Part shown: positions 1 to 5,071 of the stretch, one piece after another
Layout: the number at the start of each line of letters is the position of its first letter
Position numbering within the stretch: the stretch's first letter is position 1
Assembly (NCBI GenBank): GCA_947253135.1
Contig: CAMXYS010000113.1
Span: forward strand, 1 to 5,071
Direction of reading: 5' to 3'
From: an uncultured Clostridia bacterium
GTDB lineage: Bacteria; Bacillota; Clostridia; Saccharofermentanales; Fastidiosipilaceae
DNA: 5,071 nucleotides
Program-made: the position numbers and the translations under genes
The notes under the pieces: generated by a model
Told to the model about the DNA's origin: nothing
The model's input: only the letters and a program-made list of their open reading frames with translations
Database searches by the model: none

Positions 1-158
1 GCGACCTGCAGTCAGTGGCTAAATTTGTCTCTGATAAAATTGCCACCCAGGATGGGGTGATCTCAACTCGCACTCACTTTATTTTGCAAAATTATAAGAT
101 TAACGGTATCTCCTTTGATCCGCAGGAGCAGGACCGTCGGGAGACCATTGTCCTATAG
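1..158 (+). CDS. Lrp/AsnC-family transcriptional regulator, C-terminal end (5' partial)
   Basis: This is the 3' end of a gene that begins before the window. The frame runs from base 3 to a TAG stop at 156-158 and gives 51 residues, beginning DLQSVAKFVSDKIATQDGV. The stretch from there to the YKINGISF segment fits the last helix and strand of the RAM ligand-binding domain of Lrp/AsnC regulators, where a 'GV..T.T..vl...K' pattern is usual; here it reads GVISTRTHFILQNYK. Such proteins form dimers to octamers and sense amino acids. The N-terminal helix-turn-helix is outside the window, so DNA binding cannot be confirmed. The aminotransferase just downstream on the same strand suggests that the regulator controls it, as AlaR does AlaT in B. 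subtilis. That pairing is inferred from context. The assignment rests on a short segment. Confidence 0.72.
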   Translation, partial: DLQSVAKFVSDKIATQDGVISTRTHFILQNYKINGISFDPQEQDRRETIVL

Positions 159-172
159 GTCTCAGCTTTTTT
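141..172 (+). terminator. Weak candidate intrinsic terminator after the Lrp-type gene
   Basis: GAGACC at 141-146 pairs with GGTCTC at 158-163, giving a perfect 6-bp stem around an 11-base loop. After AGC comes a run of six T at 167-172. The hairpin overlaps the last codons and stop codon of the regulator. The stem is short and the T-run is three bases away, so termination may be partial, letting some transcripts read into the aminotransferase cluster. Confidence 0.4.
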
Positions 173-209
173 ATGGCAGCTTGTCGCCGGTCTTTATGGA
201 GATGAGATC

Positions 210-251
210 GGTGCGAGTTGCGGTCAACTTTGAGTTTGCGCACCTAGCGCA
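210..251. promoter_or_regulatory. Paired inverted repeats, candidate operator
   Basis: Two dyads lie here. The first is AGTTG-CGGT-CAACT at 216-229. The second is TGCGC-ACCTA-GCGCA at 237-251. Their centres are about 21.5 bases apart, close to two helical turns, so they would face the same side of the DNA. A wider pair, GGTGCG at 210-215 and CGCACC at 239-244, encloses the first dyad. The first dyad abuts the proposed -35 hexamer and the second fills the -35/-10 spacer. This is where a repressor or Lrp-type regulator could act. Neither dyad is an obvious copy of the E. coli Lrp consensus, and binding is inferred only. Confidence 0.4.
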
Positions 252-259
252 CTTATATT
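230..259 (+). promoter_or_regulatory. Candidate sigma-A promoter for the aminotransferase-prfB-nadD/yqeK-rsfS cluster
   Basis: TTGAGT at 230-235 (4 of 6 matches to TTGACA) and TATATT at 254-259 (5 of 6 matches to TATAAT) are separated by 18 bases. Transcription would start near 266, giving a leader of roughly 40 bases before the ATG at 309. It is the best-looking promoter in the 150-base gap between the regulator and the aminotransferase. The spacing is one base over the optimum and the -35 is imperfect, so it may depend on an activator. Confidence 0.45.
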
Positions 260-308
260 AAATGATTAGAGGCCTGCACCGGAGCCGTAGAGAGGAAAAG
301 AAAAAAGC

Positions 309-1544
309 ATGACAAGTGAGCCAGAATCGACTTTCACCGGCACTCAACGGGACAAATCCGTCTGGCCGGCAGACCGGCTTTCTAAAAGGATACAGGCTGT
401 TCCACCTTCCGGCATCAGACGTTTTTTTGACCTGGCAGCTGAAATGCAGGGGCAGGTCCTATCGCTGTCCATCGGCGAACCGGACTTTGTCACACCTTGG
501 CGAATCCGAGAGGCAGGCATTTATTCTTTAGAAAATGGTGAAACACATTATACGGCCAACCGCGGCCTCCTGGAATTGCGGGCAGCCATTGCCGCATACA
601 TGCAGGACCGCTTTAGCCTGGCGTATGATCCGAAAAGGGAGGTTGTAGTAACAGTCGGCGGCAGTGAGGCCCTGGACAATGCCGTCCGAGTTTTATGTGA
701 CCCCGGTGATGAAGCGATTGTGCCGGAGCCCAGCTTTGTCTCTTACAAGGCCAGTTGCGCCATGGCCGGCGTCAAGGCTGTTACAATTGATCTAAAGAAA
801 GAAGATCAATTTCGTTTGAAGCCGGAAGCCCTGGCAGCTGCAATCACACCCAGCACCCGTCTTTTGATCTTGGGCTACCCCAACAATCCGACCGGAGCGG
901 TGATGGAAAGGGCAGATTACAAAGCCCTGCTGCCCTTGTTAAAGGCCAATCCGCAAATCAGTATACTGTCGGATGAATTGTACGCCGAGCTGAACTACAC
1001 CGGGGTAGAACACTGTTCCCCGGCTCAATTTAAGGAGCTCTATGACCGCACTGTGGTCGTCGGCGGCTTTTCCAAGAGCTTTGCCATGACCGGTTGGCGC
1101 CTCGGTTACGCCTGCGGGCCGGCCCCGCTGATGGAGGCCCTAAATAAGGTGCATCAATATGTTATCATGAGCTCTCCGACCACAGCCCAACATGCGGCTG
1201 TTGAAGCCCTCCGCTATTGCTTGCCGGAGGTGGAGGGCATGCGGTTAGAGTACAACGGTCGCCGGCGCTATATACTCAAGCGTCTGGAAGAGATGGGAGT
1301 TTCCTGTTTTGAACCCTTGGGCGCCTTTTATATTTTTCCGGATATTAGCTCTTACGGCTTAACTTCTGAAGAATTTTGCGAACGCTTTTTAAAGGAACAC
1401 AAGGTCGCTATCATCCCCGGATCAGCCTTTGGCCAATCAGGGGAAGGATTTGTCAGGATCAGTTATGCCGCTTCTATGGAGACGATTGAAGCAGCTATGG
1501 ACCGCCTGCAGTGTTTTACAGCCGACTTAAAACGAGGGATTTAA
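309..1544 (+). CDS. Class I (aspartate/alanine-type) PLP-dependent aminotransferase
   Basis: This 411-residue cytoplasmic enzyme should transfer amino groups between an amino acid and a 2-oxo acid using pyridoxal phosphate (PLP). It has the full fold-type I set: SLSIGEPDF near 52-60, Tyr81 in the HYTANRG block, GGSEAL at 117-122 for the cofactor phosphate, Asn193 in YPNNPTG, Asp222 and Tyr225 in SDELY, Lys256 in GGFSKS as the Schiff-base lysine, Arg264 in TGWRLGY, and Arg383 in FVRISYA for the substrate carboxylate. Conservation begins around residue 24, so the first 20 residues are a variable tail. The ATG at 309 follows AGAGGAAAAG at 291-300, a slightly distant ribosome site. The next gene starts right after its TAA. 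The neighbouring Lrp-type regulator suggests an alanine-type transaminase such as AlaT, but aspartate, aromatic or branched-chain substrates cannot be excluded from sequence alone. Confidence 0.93.
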   Translation: MTSEPESTFTGTQRDKSVWPADRLSKRIQAVPPSGIRRFFDLAAEMQGQVLSLSIGEPDFVTPWRIREAGIYSLENGETHYTANRGLLELRAAIAAYMQDRFSLAYDPKREVVVTVGGSEALDNAVRVLCDPGDEAIVPEPSFVSYKASCAMAGVKAVTIDLKKEDQFRLKPEALAAAITPSTRLLILGYPNNPTGAVMERADYKALLPLLKANPQISILSDELYAELNYTGVEHCSPAQFKELYDRTVVVGGFSKSFAMTGWRLGYACGPAPLMEALNKVHQYVIMSSPTTAQHAAVEALRYCLPEVEGMRLEYNGRRRYILKRLEEMGVSCFEPLGAFYIFPDISSYGLTSEEFCERFLKEHKVAIIPGSAFGQSGEGFVRISYAASMETIEAAMDRLQCFTADLKRGI

Positions 1545-2660
1545 ATGCTGGAATTTGAAAATTTAAAACATGAATTAATTGGGATGAAACCAGATTTAAT
1601 TGCATTGAGAGAGGCCTTGCACATAGAGGAGACATCAGACCGCCTGGCTGAATTAGAGGCCCGGGCTCAAGAGCCTGATTTTTGGCAAAACCCCGAACAG
1701 GCCCAGGAAGTACAAACTCAGATAACACACTTGCGCCGCCGGATTAGCGAGATGACCGACTTGGAAAATCAGCGGGATGATTTAGAGTTGATGTGTGAGA
1801 TGGGCCTGGAAGAGGGCGACAGCGACCTGCTGGCTGAAGTTAAGGCCGATATTGCCGGCCTACAAGAGCGCTATAGCAGTTTGAGAATGCAGACTTTATT
1901 TAACGGCGAGTATGACCACCTCAACAGTATTTTGACCCTGCATGCCGGGGCCGGCGGGACTGAAGCCCAAGACTGGACTTCTATGCTATACCGCATGTAC
2001 CGCCGCTGGGCAGAAGACCACGATTTTGCCTTGGAGGAGTTGGATATTTTGGACGGTGATGAAGCGGGTCTAAAAAGTGTCACCTTTGCCCTCAAGGGCG
2101 AAAATGCTTACGGCTATATGCGGTCGGAAATGGGAGTTCACCGTCTGGTCCGCATCTCTCCTTTTGACTCATCGGGGCGCCGGCATACGTCCTTTGCTTC
2201 GCTCGAGGTCCTACCTGAACTGGACAACACCATAAAAATTGATATTCGCCCTGAAGACCTGCGGGTTGACACCTACCGGGCTTCCGGTGCTGGCGGTCAG
2301 CACGTTAACAAGACCTCCTCAGCGGTCCGGATGACACACTTGCCAACCGGGGTGGTGGTGCAGTGCCAAAATGAGCGGTCGCAGATCCAAAACCGGGAGA
2401 CTTGTTTGGTCATGTTAAAATCTAAACTCTTCGCCCTGGCCCAGCAGGCTCAATTAGATAAAATTGAAGATTTAAAGGGCAATCAAATGGACATCGCCTG
2501 GGGCAGTCAAATTCGTTCCTATGTTTTTTGCCCCTACACGATGGTGAAGGACCACCGGACCAACTACGAAGAAGGCAATGTCGATGCTGTGATGGACGGC
2601 GAACTGGACGGCTTTATCAACGCCTGGCTGTCTTGGAAACAGGCGGAAGGGGCTAAGTGA
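1545..2660 (+). CDS. prfB: Peptide chain release factor 2 (RF2), single-frame, no programmed frameshift
   Basis: RF2 recognises UGA and UAA in the ribosomal A site and triggers release of the finished protein. The 371-residue product has an N-terminal helical domain (about 1-110) with the RF2-typical EPDFW at 43-47, the HAGAGGTEAQDW block at 133-144, the stop-codon-reading tripeptide Ser205-Pro206-Phe207 that marks RF2 rather than RF1 (PxT), and the catalytic Gly250-Gly251-Gln252 in SGAGGQHVNKT. From memory, the SPF and GGQ positions equal those of E. coli RF2, so no residues are missing. Gln252 is the usual PrmC methylation site. Many prfB genes need a +1 frameshift at an in-frame UGA after codon 25; here codons 25-26 are TTG-CAC and the frame is continuous. 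The ATG directly follows the aminotransferase TAA, with GAGGG at 1534-1538 as ribosome site, so the two genes are probably coupled. prfB more often sits behind secA in Bacillota, so this placement is unusual. Confidence 0.97.
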   Translation: MLEFENLKHELIGMKPDLIALREALHIEETSDRLAELEARAQEPDFWQNPEQAQEVQTQITHLRRRISEMTDLENQRDDLELMCEMGLEEGDSDLLAEVKADIAGLQERYSSLRMQTLFNGEYDHLNSILTLHAGAGGTEAQDWTSMLYRMYRRWAEDHDFALEELDILDGDEAGLKSVTFALKGENAYGYMRSEMGVHRLVRISPFDSSGRRHTSFASLEVLPELDNTIKIDIRPEDLRVDTYRASGAGGQHVNKTSSAVRMTHLPTGVVVQCQNERSQIQNRETCLVMLKSKLFALAQQAQLDKIEDLKGNQMDIAWGSQIRSYVFCPYTMVKDHRTNYEEGNVDAVMDGELDGFINAWLSWKQAEGAK

Positions 2661-3904
2661 CGATTCTGGACTGTCAGCAGGTGAAAATAGAAAAAAAACG
2701 AATCGCCCTTCTGGGAGGCACATTCGATCCACCTCACTGGGGGCATGTTCAAATCGCCAAGGCAGCTCTCCAGGCCTTGCCGCAGTTGTCGGAAGTTATT
2801 TTTGTCCCGGCCGGCTTGCCGGCACTCAAAAATATACGGAGTATGACGCCCTCTGTTTATCGTTATCAGATGACCAAGTTGCTGGTTCGGGAGTTGCCAC
2901 ATTGCCGCGTGTCCGATCTGGAAGTCAGTCGGCCCGGCCCTTCATATACTTTAACCACTGTAAAATATTTTTTGAACCGGGTGGCTGACCGCAATGACTT
3001 GTATTTTGTAGCCGGTTATGATGTCTTATTTGACCTGCCTCGCTGGCATAAGCCGGGTGAACTGTTGCAAAGTTGTACTTTGCTAATCGGCACCCGGCCG
3101 GGCTATCCTCTGCCGGAACTAATGCAGCAAAAAAAGTTCCTGGAAGAAAATTTCCAAGCTCGTATTTTGCTGTTCGAAATGGAACCGCAGCCGGCTTCTT
3201 CGACTGCTATCAGGGATTTGTTCAATCGGCCGCAGGCGACTGCGACCCCGGCTATGCTGGACCCGCTTTTACCACGGTCCGTAGCTGATTTTTGCCGCCA
3301 ATATGAGCTTTATCAAACTGACTTATTTCCTCCGGATTTACCCACGTCCGTTTTAGAGCAGTTTTTTCTATACCAGCAAAAGATGTGGTTTGAGATGAGT
3401 TTTGGTCGTCTTCTTCATTCGGTGAGCACGGCCATGCTGGCCTTGCGCCTGGCTCTGCGGTTCAAGGTAGACCCTGCCGCTGCCTTGTTGTCCGGCTTGC
3501 TTCATGACCTGGCCAAGGAAAAAGATGGTCGGTCCTGGCTGGCACAGCATCCGGCTGAAGCCTATTGGTTACAAGACCATCCCCCGGTTATACACGGAGC
3601 CCACGGCGCCGAGCTGGCGCAAGCGTGGGGCTTAACCGACCCGGAGGCTTTAGCTGCGATCCGCTACCACACCACCTTGAGAGCCGGGGCCACAGACTTG
3701 GAAAAAATTATTTTTTTGGCAGATAAAATTGAATATGGGCGAACTTATCAGGATTTGGAACCGATTCGTCGGGCGGCCGAACATAATTTGGATGAGGCTG
3801 TCCGCCTCTGTTTGGCGTCCGTGATTAAAGTGATGCAGAGGAGACGGGAGCGGCCACACCCTTTTTCGCTGGCAGCTCTACAGGAATTACAGAAGCAACT
3901 GTAA
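2657..3904 (+). CDS. nadD-yqeK: Fused nicotinate-nucleotide adenylyltransferase (NadD) and YqeK-type HD phosphohydrolase
   Basis: One 415-residue chain carries two enzymes that are separate genes in Bacillus. Residues 13-220 are NadD, which adenylates nicotinate mononucleotide to deamido-NAD. Visible are GGTFDPPHWGH at 20-30 (His27 and His30 of the nucleotidyltransferase HxGH), RPGPSYT at 92-98, GYDVLFDLPRW at 120-130, and SSTAIR at 181-186. Residues 240-415 are a YqeK HD domain, a family known to split Ap4A symmetrically. Its metal ligands all appear intact: His254, His283-Asp284 in LLHDLAK, His313, His338 in RYHTT, and Asp356 in ADKIE. The linker is only about 20 residues. Oddities in NadD are PALK at 55-58 where PPHK is usual, and Tyr121 where GAD is usual. 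The GTG start at 2657 overlaps the prfB stop by 4 bases and has AAGGGG at 2647-2652; a GTG at 2681 is a weaker alternative. Similar fusions exist in some bacteria, including, as I recall, Mycoplasma genitalium. Confidence 0.93.
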   Translation: MTILDCQQVKIEKKRIALLGGTFDPPHWGHVQIAKAALQALPQLSEVIFVPAGLPALKNIRSMTPSVYRYQMTKLLVRELPHCRVSDLEVSRPGPSYTLTTVKYFLNRVADRNDLYFVAGYDVLFDLPRWHKPGELLQSCTLLIGTRPGYPLPELMQQKKFLEENFQARILLFEMEPQPASSTAIRDLFNRPQATATPAMLDPLLPRSVADFCRQYELYQTDLFPPDLPTSVLEQFFLYQQKMWFEMSFGRLLHSVSTAMLALRLALRFKVDPAAALLSGLLHDLAKEKDGRSWLAQHPAEAYWLQDHPPVIHGAHGAELAQAWGLTDPEALAAIRYHTTLRAGATDLEKIIFLADKIEYGRTYQDLEPIRRAAEHNLDEAVRLCLASVIKVMQRRRERPHPFSLAALQELQKQL

Positions 3905-3930
3905 TCTAGGCAGGCAGAAAGGATACAATA

Positions 3931-4272
3931 TTGAAAAGTCAAGAGATAGCAGAGCTGGCAGCAGCAGCTTTAGCCAAAAAAAAGGGTTCAGACATCGAGC
4001 TTTTAAACGTGCGCGACAAGACTTCAATTGCCGATTATTTTGTGATCGGATCAGGCAGCAGTAACATCCAAGTTAAAGCGCTGGCCGATGCAGTGGTAGA
4101 GCAGCTGGCCACTGTGGCTGAACAAGAGCCGAGACACATTGAAGGCCGCGCCGGAGACCGGTGGATTTTACTAGACTATGGGGATGTGATTGTCCATGTG
4201 TTTCACCGGGAGGAGCGCGACCGCTACCAATTGGAGAAATTATGGGCAGATGATCTTATTAGCAACGTCTAG
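3931..4272 (+). CDS. rsfS: Ribosomal silencing factor RsfS (Iojap/YqeL family)
   Basis: RsfS binds ribosomal protein uL14 on the 50S subunit and blocks joining of the 30S subunit, lowering translation when nutrients are scarce. The 113-residue product has the normal family length and all its landmarks: DYFVIGSG at 35-42, the EG pair at 71-72, Trp78, LLDYGDVIVHVF at 80-91, and RDRYQLEKLW at 96-105. The start is TTG at 3931, supported by AGAAAGGA just upstream (GG at 3921-3922, 8 bases away); no in-frame ATG or GTG lies nearby. It follows the NadD-YqeK stop by 26 bases, the same order as in Bacillus, and is the last gene before a strong terminator. Codons 16-18 contain a run of eight A (3976-3983). 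Identification is secure. Confidence 0.96.
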   Translation: MKSQEIAELAAAALAKKKGSDIELLNVRDKTSIADYFVIGSGSSNIQVKALADAVVEQLATVAEQEPRHIEGRAGDRWILLDYGDVIVHVFHREERDRYQLEKLWADDLISNV

Positions 4273-4301
4273 CTCAGTTTTTTGTCTTTTTTTGTTGGTG
4301 G

Positions 4302-4331
4302 AAAGCCGGTTCTTTTTAGAACCGGCTTTTT
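4302..4331 (+). terminator. Strong rho-independent terminator after rsfS
   Basis: Bases 4302-4313 (AAAGCCGGTTCT) pair perfectly with 4318-4329 (AGAACCGGCTTT), a 12-bp stem closed by a TTTT loop, with T continuing to 4331. The hairpin begins 29 bases after the rsfS stop codon. Two further T-runs, at 4278-4283 and 4287-4293, lie between the stop codon and the stem without a hairpin of their own. The A-run at the stem base means it could also work on the opposite strand, although no reverse-strand gene is seen. It marks the end of the aminotransferase-to-rsfS transcript and separates it from the comEA-like gene. Confidence 0.92.
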
Positions 4332-4336
4332 ACAAT
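4331..4336 (+). promoter_or_regulatory. Possible -10 element for the comEA-like gene
   Basis: TACAAT at 4331-4336 matches 5 of 6 bases of the sigma-A -10 hexamer, directly after the terminator. No good -35 exists 16-18 bases upstream, since that position falls inside the terminator stem, and there is no TGn extension. If used, transcription would start near 4343, leaving the GGAGGG at 4366-4371 as the ribosome site. A promoter is expected because the terminator isolates this gene, but this specific site is weakly supported. Confidence 0.22.
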
Positions 4337-4357
4337 AAAGAGGGGGATCAACAAAAG

Positions 4358-4381
4358 ATGAAGTCGGAGGGAGCAAGATGA
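4358..4381 (+). CDS. Possible leader mini-ORF (MKSEGAR) overlapping the comEA-like start
   Basis: An ATG at 4358 opens a seven-codon frame, MKSEGAR, ending in TGA at 4379-4381. The stop overlaps the ATG at 4378 as ATGA, the classic geometry for translational coupling. GAGGGGG at 4340-4346 lies 11 bases before this ATG, rather far for an efficient ribosome site. The mini-ORF contains the GGAGGG used by the next gene. It may be chance: such short frames are common, and if transcription starts near 4343 the upstream ribosome site would be lost. Confidence 0.2.
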   Translation: MKSEGAR

Positions 4382-5071
4382 GTGTAAGGGTGCCGGGTGA
4401 GTGTCGGTCGGTGAGTGAGCCGGAAAAAACGGGACTGGGGGAGGCGGTCAGCCTGGCTGGGGCTGGACAGCAGCGTTTGTCATTAAAAAAATTATTAGCA
4501 GCTGTGACTGTTCTAATGGGATTGAGTTTATTGGCCTTGCTGTATTCACTTTTTAAAAATGTTACCCCTCCTGGCAATCCGGACAAAAATTCTGTGGAAG
4601 TGCTTGCGGCTTCGGCCGCCAAGACTGAGGACAAGGTTGACGATTTAACGGCCGCTGCCGCCGCAAGACAAGCAGAGATAAGCCCGGCATCAGACGGCTT
4701 TTCAGGGGTTCAATTGACAGCAGACCAGACAGGGCGCCACAACGGCCCGGTGGAGGCTGCGCCAGTTAGAAATTCGGATGAGGGCGAAGCCGGGGGGGCT
4801 TTTCCTGTTTATATTTGCGGTGAAGTCAAACAACCGGGCGTCGTCCGGGTTAAAAGCGGGAGCTACCTTGAGCAGGCAATCTCAGCTTGCGGTGGTTTTA
4901 CTGAGCAAGCCGACCGACAGGCGGTCAATCTGGCCATGGAGATGCGGGCCAATATTATGGTGGAGGTGCCCGCCAAAGGATCTGAGTCGTCAGCCACGTC
5001 CAGGCCGGAAGGCTATGTGGACAGCTTGGCGGAGGCAGGAGCGGGGGAAAGCGGTGCTGACAAGGCAGGTG
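4378..5071 (+). CDS. comEA: ComEA-like DNA-uptake receptor, membrane-anchored with SLBB domain (3' partial)
   Basis: The first 231 codons are present and the gene runs off the window. ComEA binds incoming double-stranded DNA outside the membrane and passes it to the ComEC channel during transformation. Residues 1-36 are a polar cytoplasmic tail, Lys37-Lys38 flank one membrane helix at about 39-59, residues 62-141 are a long Ala/Glu/Asp-rich linker, and 142-198 form an SLBB-type domain: VYICGEVKQPGVV, then ACGGFTEQADRQAVNLA, then VEVP. A second Ser/Gly-rich linker follows. The DNA-binding helix-hairpin-helix must lie downstream and is not seen, so the call rests on anchor, SLBB and the rsfS neighbourhood. 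Cys147 and Cys171 lie within the SLBB domain. The ATG at 4378 has an ideal GGAGGG at 4366-4371; GTG codons at 4390 and 4411 are alternatives. The linker is longer than I recall for B. subtilis ComEA. A polysaccharide-export SLBB protein is a less likely alternative. Confidence 0.82.
   Translation, partial: MSVRVPGECRSVSEPEKTGLGEAVSLAGAGQQRLSLKKLLAAVTVLMGLSLLALLYSLFKNVTPPGNPDKNSVEVLAASAAKTEDKVDDLTAAAAARQAEISPASDGFSGVQLTADQTGRHNGPVEAAPVRNSDEGEAGGAFPVYICGEVKQPGVVRVKSGSYLEQAISACGGFTEQADRQAVNLAMEMRANIMVEVPAKGSESSATSRPEGYVDSLAEAGAGESGADKAG

Noticed and set aside
2808..2822. GCCGG/CCGGC hairpin in the nadD-yqeK coding region
   Set aside because: The stem is only five pairs, has no T-run, and CCGGC words are frequent throughout this sequence, so it looks like composition rather than a site.
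2564..2902. 112-codon reverse-strand open frame across the prfB / nadD-yqeK junction
   Set aside because: It overlaps two conserved protein-coding genes, including the HxGH motif region, and has no family-like motif of its own.
3924..3929. TACAAT just before the rsfS start as a possible -10 element
   Set aside because: No -35-like hexamer lies 16-18 bases upstream, and a transcript from here would begin inside the gene after its start codon.
4278..4293. T6 and T7 runs after rsfS as a second terminator
   Set aside because: No stable GC-rich stem precedes them; the real hairpin with its own T-run is at 4302-4331.
4190..4381. 63-codon forward open frame starting inside rsfS
   Set aside because: It overlaps the conserved C-terminus of rsfS and reads straight through the terminator stem; only the last seven codons, as a separate mini-ORF, were considered further.
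4396..4417. Direct repeat GGTGAGTG, two copies 14 bases apart, near the comEA-like start
   Set aside because: Two short copies within G-rich low-complexity coding sequence; no further copies and no sign of an array or attachment site.
4269..4634. 121-codon reverse-strand open frame over the terminator and comEA start
   Set aside because: It runs through a strong terminator hairpin, opposes a well-supported membrane-anchored gene, shows no recognisable domain, and is best explained as a shadow of the GC-rich coding strand.

Overview
The window reads as a stretch of a Bacillota (Firmicutes) chromosome, most likely from the Clostridia side, with GC content near one half by eye. The grounds are the gene order nicotinate-nucleotide adenylyltransferase / YqeK / RsfS / ComEA, which matches the yqeJ-yqeK-yqeL...comEA neighbourhood of Bacillus and its relatives, and purine-rich Shine-Dalgarno sites with GTG and TTG starts. 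The genus cannot be fixed from this sequence. All genes are on the + strand. No RNA gene, mobile element or CRISPR array is visible, and no gene-free stretch exceeds 150 bases.

Layout. (1) 1-158: the last 51 codons of an Lrp/AsnC-family regulator, with a weak terminator over its stop codon. (2) 159-308: a control region with a plausible sigma-A promoter and two nested dyads about two helical turns apart. (3) 309-4272: a tight four-gene cluster: class I aminotransferase, peptide release factor 2 (prfB), a fused NadD-YqeK protein, and ribosomal silencing factor rsfS. The junctions are TAA directly followed by ATG, a 4-base GTGA overlap, and a 26-base gap. (4) 4302-4331: a strong intrinsic terminator. 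(5) 4378 to the end: the first 231 codons of a ComEA-type DNA-uptake receptor, cut off by the window before its DNA-binding helix-hairpin-helix domain.

How the genes fit together. The aminotransferase sits beside an Lrp-type regulator, an arrangement like AlaR-AlaT of B. subtilis, so amino-acid-responsive control is a reasonable inference. The same transcript would supply a translation termination factor, the last-but-one step of de novo NAD synthesis, a likely Ap4A hydrolase, and a factor that idles ribosomes in poor conditions. This links amino-acid state, NAD and dinucleotide metabolism, and ribosome activity.

Nothing here is a clearly new system. The points most worth a second look are the single-chain NadD-YqeK protein with altered adenylyltransferase motifs, the paired dyads at the promoter, a prfB without its programmed frameshift, and the odd leader and cysteine pair of the ComEA-like gene.
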